8,128 nucleotides of DNA from an uncultured Campylobacter sp. GTDB taxonomy: Bacteria > Campylobacterota > Campylobacteria > Campylobacterales > Campylobacteraceae. The translations under genes were made by a program, and so were the position numbers. Positions within the stretch are counted from its first letter, which is position 1. Every line of letters starts with the position of its first letter. The stretch is from positions 1 to 8,128 of the forward strand of contig NZ_CALINL010000126.1 in the NCBI RefSeq assembly GCF_938045225.1, in the 5' to 3' direction. Below the pieces are notes generated by a model that searched no databases, was not told the origin of the DNA, and saw nothing but the letters and a program-made list of their open reading frames with translations. Positions 5,917-8,128 of this stretch are shown piece after piece.

Positions 5917-6857
5917 TAGAACTAAACTGCATAAAAAGCCTAAACGGCGCAAACGGGAAATTTAATCTAGACGTAAATTTGAACGTAAAAAAGGGTGAAT
6001 TCGTCGCCTTGTACGGCAAAAGCGGTAGCGGCAAAACGACGCTTTTGCGCCTGATCGCAGGATTTGAAACGCCTGATAGCGGAACGATAAAAGCAGGCGG
6101 CCAGACGCTATTTGACGGTAAAAACTTCACTCCGCCCCAAAGCCGAAATATCGGGTTTTTATTTCAAGACTACGCGCTTTTTCCAAATATGAACGTGATG
6201 AAAAATCTGCTTTTTGCAAACAACGACGTAAATTTAGCACGCAAGCTACTAGAACTAGTCGAGATGAGCTCGCTAGAAAACGCTGCCATCTCACAGCTCT
6301 CGGGCGGTCAAAAGCAGCGCGCCGCCCTAGCCCGCGCACTCATGCGAAAGCCAGAAATTTTACTACTCGATGAGCCGCTTTCAGCCCTTGATAACGCCAT
6401 GCGCGAAAAGCTGCAAGACTACCTTGCTAAGGTGCACGCCGAGTTTGATATGACGACGATTTTGGTTAGCCACGACGTCGCGGAGATCTACAAACTCGCC
6501 TCAAAAGTTTTCGTGCTAGAGGGCGGTAAAATCGCGCAGGAAGGCAGCCCTGGCGAGATATTTTTGCGCCACAGCGGCTCGCAGAAATTTAGCCTGCCGG
6601 CTAAAATTTTAGAAATCTCAAAGCGCGACGCCATCTACGTAGCCGTCGTTTCCGTCGGTGGGCAGCTTTGCGAAGTAGCTCTAAGCACGGCGGAAGCGGC
6701 AAATTTAAAATCAGGCGACGAGGCGGCGATAAGCGCTAAGGCATTTGGGCTAAATTTACAAAAAAGCGGTGGTGAAAACGACAAATTTTACGGCGCTAAA
6801 TCGGGCAAATTTGACGAGCGAAACGATCAAATTTACGCGCAAAGCGAGGCTAGATGA
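5913..6857 (+). CDS. modC: ModC, ATPase of the molybdate ABC transporter
   Basis: Cytoplasmic ATP-hydrolysing subunit that drives ModB. All catalytic motifs are intact in the 314-residue product: Walker A GKSGSGKTT (35-43), Q-loop Q85 in FLFQDYALFP, signature LSGGQKQR (129-136), Walker B ILLLDEP (149-155), D-loop SALD and H-loop His187 in VSHD. A single Mop/TOBE-like domain follows at about 228-281. The final 33 residues are polar and charged with short DKFY / GKFD / DQIY echoes and belong to no domain I recognise. At 314 residues it is shorter than E. coli ModC (352). Start ATG overlaps the Mop-protein stop by 4 bases, and its own stop overlaps modB in the same way. It may use the neighbouring Mop protein as an extra oxyanion sensor (inference). 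Confidence 0.93.
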   Translation: MIELNCIKSLNGANGKFNLDVNLNVKKGEFVALYGKSGSGKTTLLRLIAGFETPDSGTIKAGGQTLFDGKNFTPPQSRNIGFLFQDYALFPNMNVMKNLLFANNDVNLARKLLELVEMSSLENAAISQLSGGQKQRAALARALMRKPEILLLDEPLSALDNAMREKLQDYLAKVHAEFDMTTILVSHDVAEIYKLASKVFVLEGGKIAQEGSPGEIFLRHSGSQKFSLPAKILEISKRDAIYVAVVSVGGQLCEVALSTAEAANLKSGDEAAISAKAFGLNLQKSGGENDKFYGAKSGKFDERNDQIYAQSEAR

Positions 6858-7528
6858 ATATAGATTTTACGCCCTTTTACCTCTCGCTAAAGCTTGCTTT
6901 TATCTCGACTGCGATCTTGTTTTTTCTCATGCTGCCGGTCGCGTTTTGGCTCAGCCGCGCGAGTTTTAAATTTAAACCCGTGCTAGAAGCCGTGATCTCG
7001 CTGCCTCTCGTGCTGCCGCCTTCGGTGCTCGGTTTTTACATGCTGGTTTTTCTCTCGCCTTACAACTTTTTGGGCAAATTTTTTGAGCAAACCTTTGATA
7101 TCCGCTTGGTTTTTAACTTTTCAGGCCTCATCATCGCTAGCTGCATTTACTCGCTGCCTTTTATGTTTCAGCCGCTTCAGGCGGGCTTTGCGAGCCTGCC
7201 AAAGAGTCTTTTTGAGGCGAGCTATTCGCTAGGCAAAGGCAAATGGGAGACGCTTTTTAGAGTTGCTCTGCCAAACATCAAACCATCGCTTCTAACCGCT
7301 CTCATAGTAAGTTTCGCGCATACTTTGGGCGAGTTTGGCGTCGTGCTGATGATAGGCGGCAGCGCCCCAGATAAGACTAAAGTCGCGAGCATCGCCATCT
7401 ACGAGGCCGTCGAGCTCATGGACTACACTAAGGCGCACGTTTATTCGGCGATTATGCTGTTTATAAGCTTTGCGGTGCTATTTTTAGTCTATTTTTTTAA
7501 TAATTCACACTCAAAGAGGACGCAATGA
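6854..7528 (+). CDS. modB: ModB, permease of the molybdate ABC transporter
   Basis: Inner-membrane channel subunit, 224 residues, about the usual ModB length. Hydrophobic helices run at about 10-33, 44-68, 87-109, 143-167 and 195-216, consistent with the five to six helices of the family. The EAA loop that docks onto ModC is clear: EASYSLGKGKWETLFRVALP (121-140). Other family marks are SLPLVLPPSVLGFYML (49-64) and HTLGEFGVVLMIGG (156-169). The ATG at 6854 overlaps the modC stop and has GAGG 4 bases upstream. The stop overlaps the start of the peroxiredoxin-like gene. The order modA-mop-modC-modB puts the ATPase before the permease, the reverse of E. coli modABC. Confidence 0.94.
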   Translation: MNIDFTPFYLSLKLAFISTAILFFLMLPVAFWLSRASFKFKPVLEAVISLPLVLPPSVLGFYMLVFLSPYNFLGKFFEQTFDIRLVFNFSGLIIASCIYSLPFMFQPLQAGFASLPKSLFEASYSLGKGKWETLFRVALPNIKPSLLTALIVSFAHTLGEFGVVLMIGGSAPDKTKVASIAIYEAVELMDYTKAHVYSAIMLFISFAVLFLVYFFNNSHSKRTQ

Positions 7529-7992
7529 AAGATATAAACGCAAATCCGGTCAAATTTGACGAGCTAACGAGCGGTAAAAACTGCATAGTTTTTACATATC
7601 CTAAAATGGGCGAGAGCGGGAAGTTTTTGCCTGAAAATTTAAAGGATTTAAAGGGGCTAACAGGCTGCACGCTTCAGTGCAAAGCCTATCAAGAAAACCT
7701 TGTAAAGCTCGAATCTGCGGGCTTTACGCTAATCGCCGTCGGTTCTCAGAGCGTAGAAAAGATGAACGAGTTTAAACAAAGCGTAGGCGCAAATTTTATA
7801 TTTTTGAGCGATGAAAACTTCGAGCTAGAATCCCCGTTAAATTTGCAAACCTTTACGACAAACGACGGCAAGAAATTTTACCGCCGCCAAACTCTGATCA
7901 TAAAAAACGGCGAAGTCGTAAAAAGATTTAACGACGTAGCAGAGCCAGCAAACGACGCTATAAATGTACTTGCGGCGATAGAGCGGCTTTAA
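7525..7992 (+). CDS. Peroxiredoxin-like (AhpC/TSA, redoxin fold) protein
   Basis: Probable cytoplasmic thiol peroxidase or disulfide protein of 155 residues with no signal peptide. Thioredoxin-fold peroxiredoxin features are IVFTYPK (21-27), GCTLQC (47-52), ESAGFTLIAVGSQSVEKMNE (63-82), FIFLSDENFEL (91-101), Arg121 and TLIIKNGEVVKRF (123-135). C48 aligns with the peroxidatic cysteine. The usual YPxxxTPGC is stretched: P26 and C48 are 21 residues apart, as in a peroxiredoxin subgroup I remember with GCTPQSC. The second cysteine here is C52 (C-x3-C), one position earlier than in BCP/PrxQ (C-x4-C). AGAGGA precedes the ATG, which overlaps the modB stop by 4 bases. It is the last gene of the mod operon. 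Fold call is good; peroxidase activity and any tie to molybdenum metabolism are inference. Confidence 0.8.
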   Translation: MKDINANPVKFDELTSGKNCIVFTYPKMGESGKFLPENLKDLKGLTGCTLQCKAYQENLVKLESAGFTLIAVGSQSVEKMNEFKQSVGANFIFLSDENFELESPLNLQTFTTNDGKKFYRRQTLIIKNGEVVKRFNDVAEPANDAINVLAAIERL

Positions 7993-8048
7993 ATTTTGGC
8001 TGATTTTCGCAATACGGCGAGCGACTTTAGGGCTCAAATTTGAACGCA

Positions 8049-8088
8049 AATTTAAGCCGATTTGATTCGGCTTAAATTCTTTTATTTT
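8049..8088 (+). terminator. Rho-independent terminator of the mod operon
   Basis: A perfect 12-bp stem (AATTTAAGCCGA 8049-8060 with TCGGCTTAAATT 8067-8078) closes a 6-base TTTGAT loop and is followed by CTTTTATTTT. It lies 57 bases after the peroxiredoxin stop. The reverse strand lacks a good T-run, so it acts mainly on the plus strand. Nothing further is supported from 8089 to 8128. Confidence 0.88.
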
Positions 8089-8128
8089 CGGCCAAATTTG
8101 ACCTATTTTTCTTTAAATTTATTTGCTT

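Noticed and set aside
5529..6339. Minus-strand open frames opposite the mop and modC genes
   Set aside because: They lack ribosome sites and recognisable domains, and lie opposite well-supported plus-strand genes.
8090..8103. Near-palindrome GGCCAAATTTGACC after the terminator
   Set aside because: It has a mismatch, is built on the very common word CAAATTTG, and no gene or promoter is visible beside it in the window.

Overview
The window most likely comes from the chromosome of a Campylobacter or close campylobacterial relative. The grounds are the recurrent AAATTT / CAAATTTG words, the heavy use of AAA, TTT and TTA codons, a mixed base composition (mid-40s % GC by eye, higher than C. jejuni), and gene sets that I remember from C. 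jejuni: mlaA-mlaC-RND resembles Cj1371-Cj1373, and modA-mop-modC-modB resembles Cj0300c-Cj0303c. The composition would suit the oral, higher-GC group (C. showae, C. rectus, C. curvus), but species assignment is inference.

Layout: two transcription units diverge from a 183-bp AT-rich intergenic region (3821-4003). Leftward on the minus strand runs mlaA (3820-3119), mlaC (3117-2530) and a 12-helix RND exporter (2522-63), with gaps of 1 and 7 bases. Rightward on the plus strand runs modE (4004), modA (4790), a stand-alone two-repeat Mop/TOBE protein (5536), modC (5913), modB (6854) and a peroxiredoxin-like gene (7525-7992). A strong hairpin terminator lies at 8049-8088. From modA to the peroxiredoxin, every junction is a 4-base start/stop overlap, so translation is probably coupled.

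How the genes work together: the left unit encodes an outer-membrane lipid-asymmetry protein (MlaA), a periplasmic phospholipid carrier (MlaC) and an inner-membrane RND pump. The pump stands where other bacteria have the MlaFEDB ABC complex. The right unit is a self-contained molybdate uptake module: periplasmic binding protein, permease, ATPase, a small Mop-type oxyanion-binding protein and the ModE regulator. A redox protein of the peroxiredoxin fold is attached at its end.

I do not see a wholly new system. No mobile element, CRISPR array, tRNA or rRNA is apparent. The points that most deserve a second look are: (i) the MlaA-MlaC-RND unit and an 18-bp / 6-residue acidic motif (EFDDEF) shared by MlaA and the periplasmic loop of the pump; (ii) the peroxiredoxin-like protein with an unusual C-x3-C site, translationally coupled to the molybdate permease; (iii) perfect palindromes in the divergent promoter region that are candidate operators.
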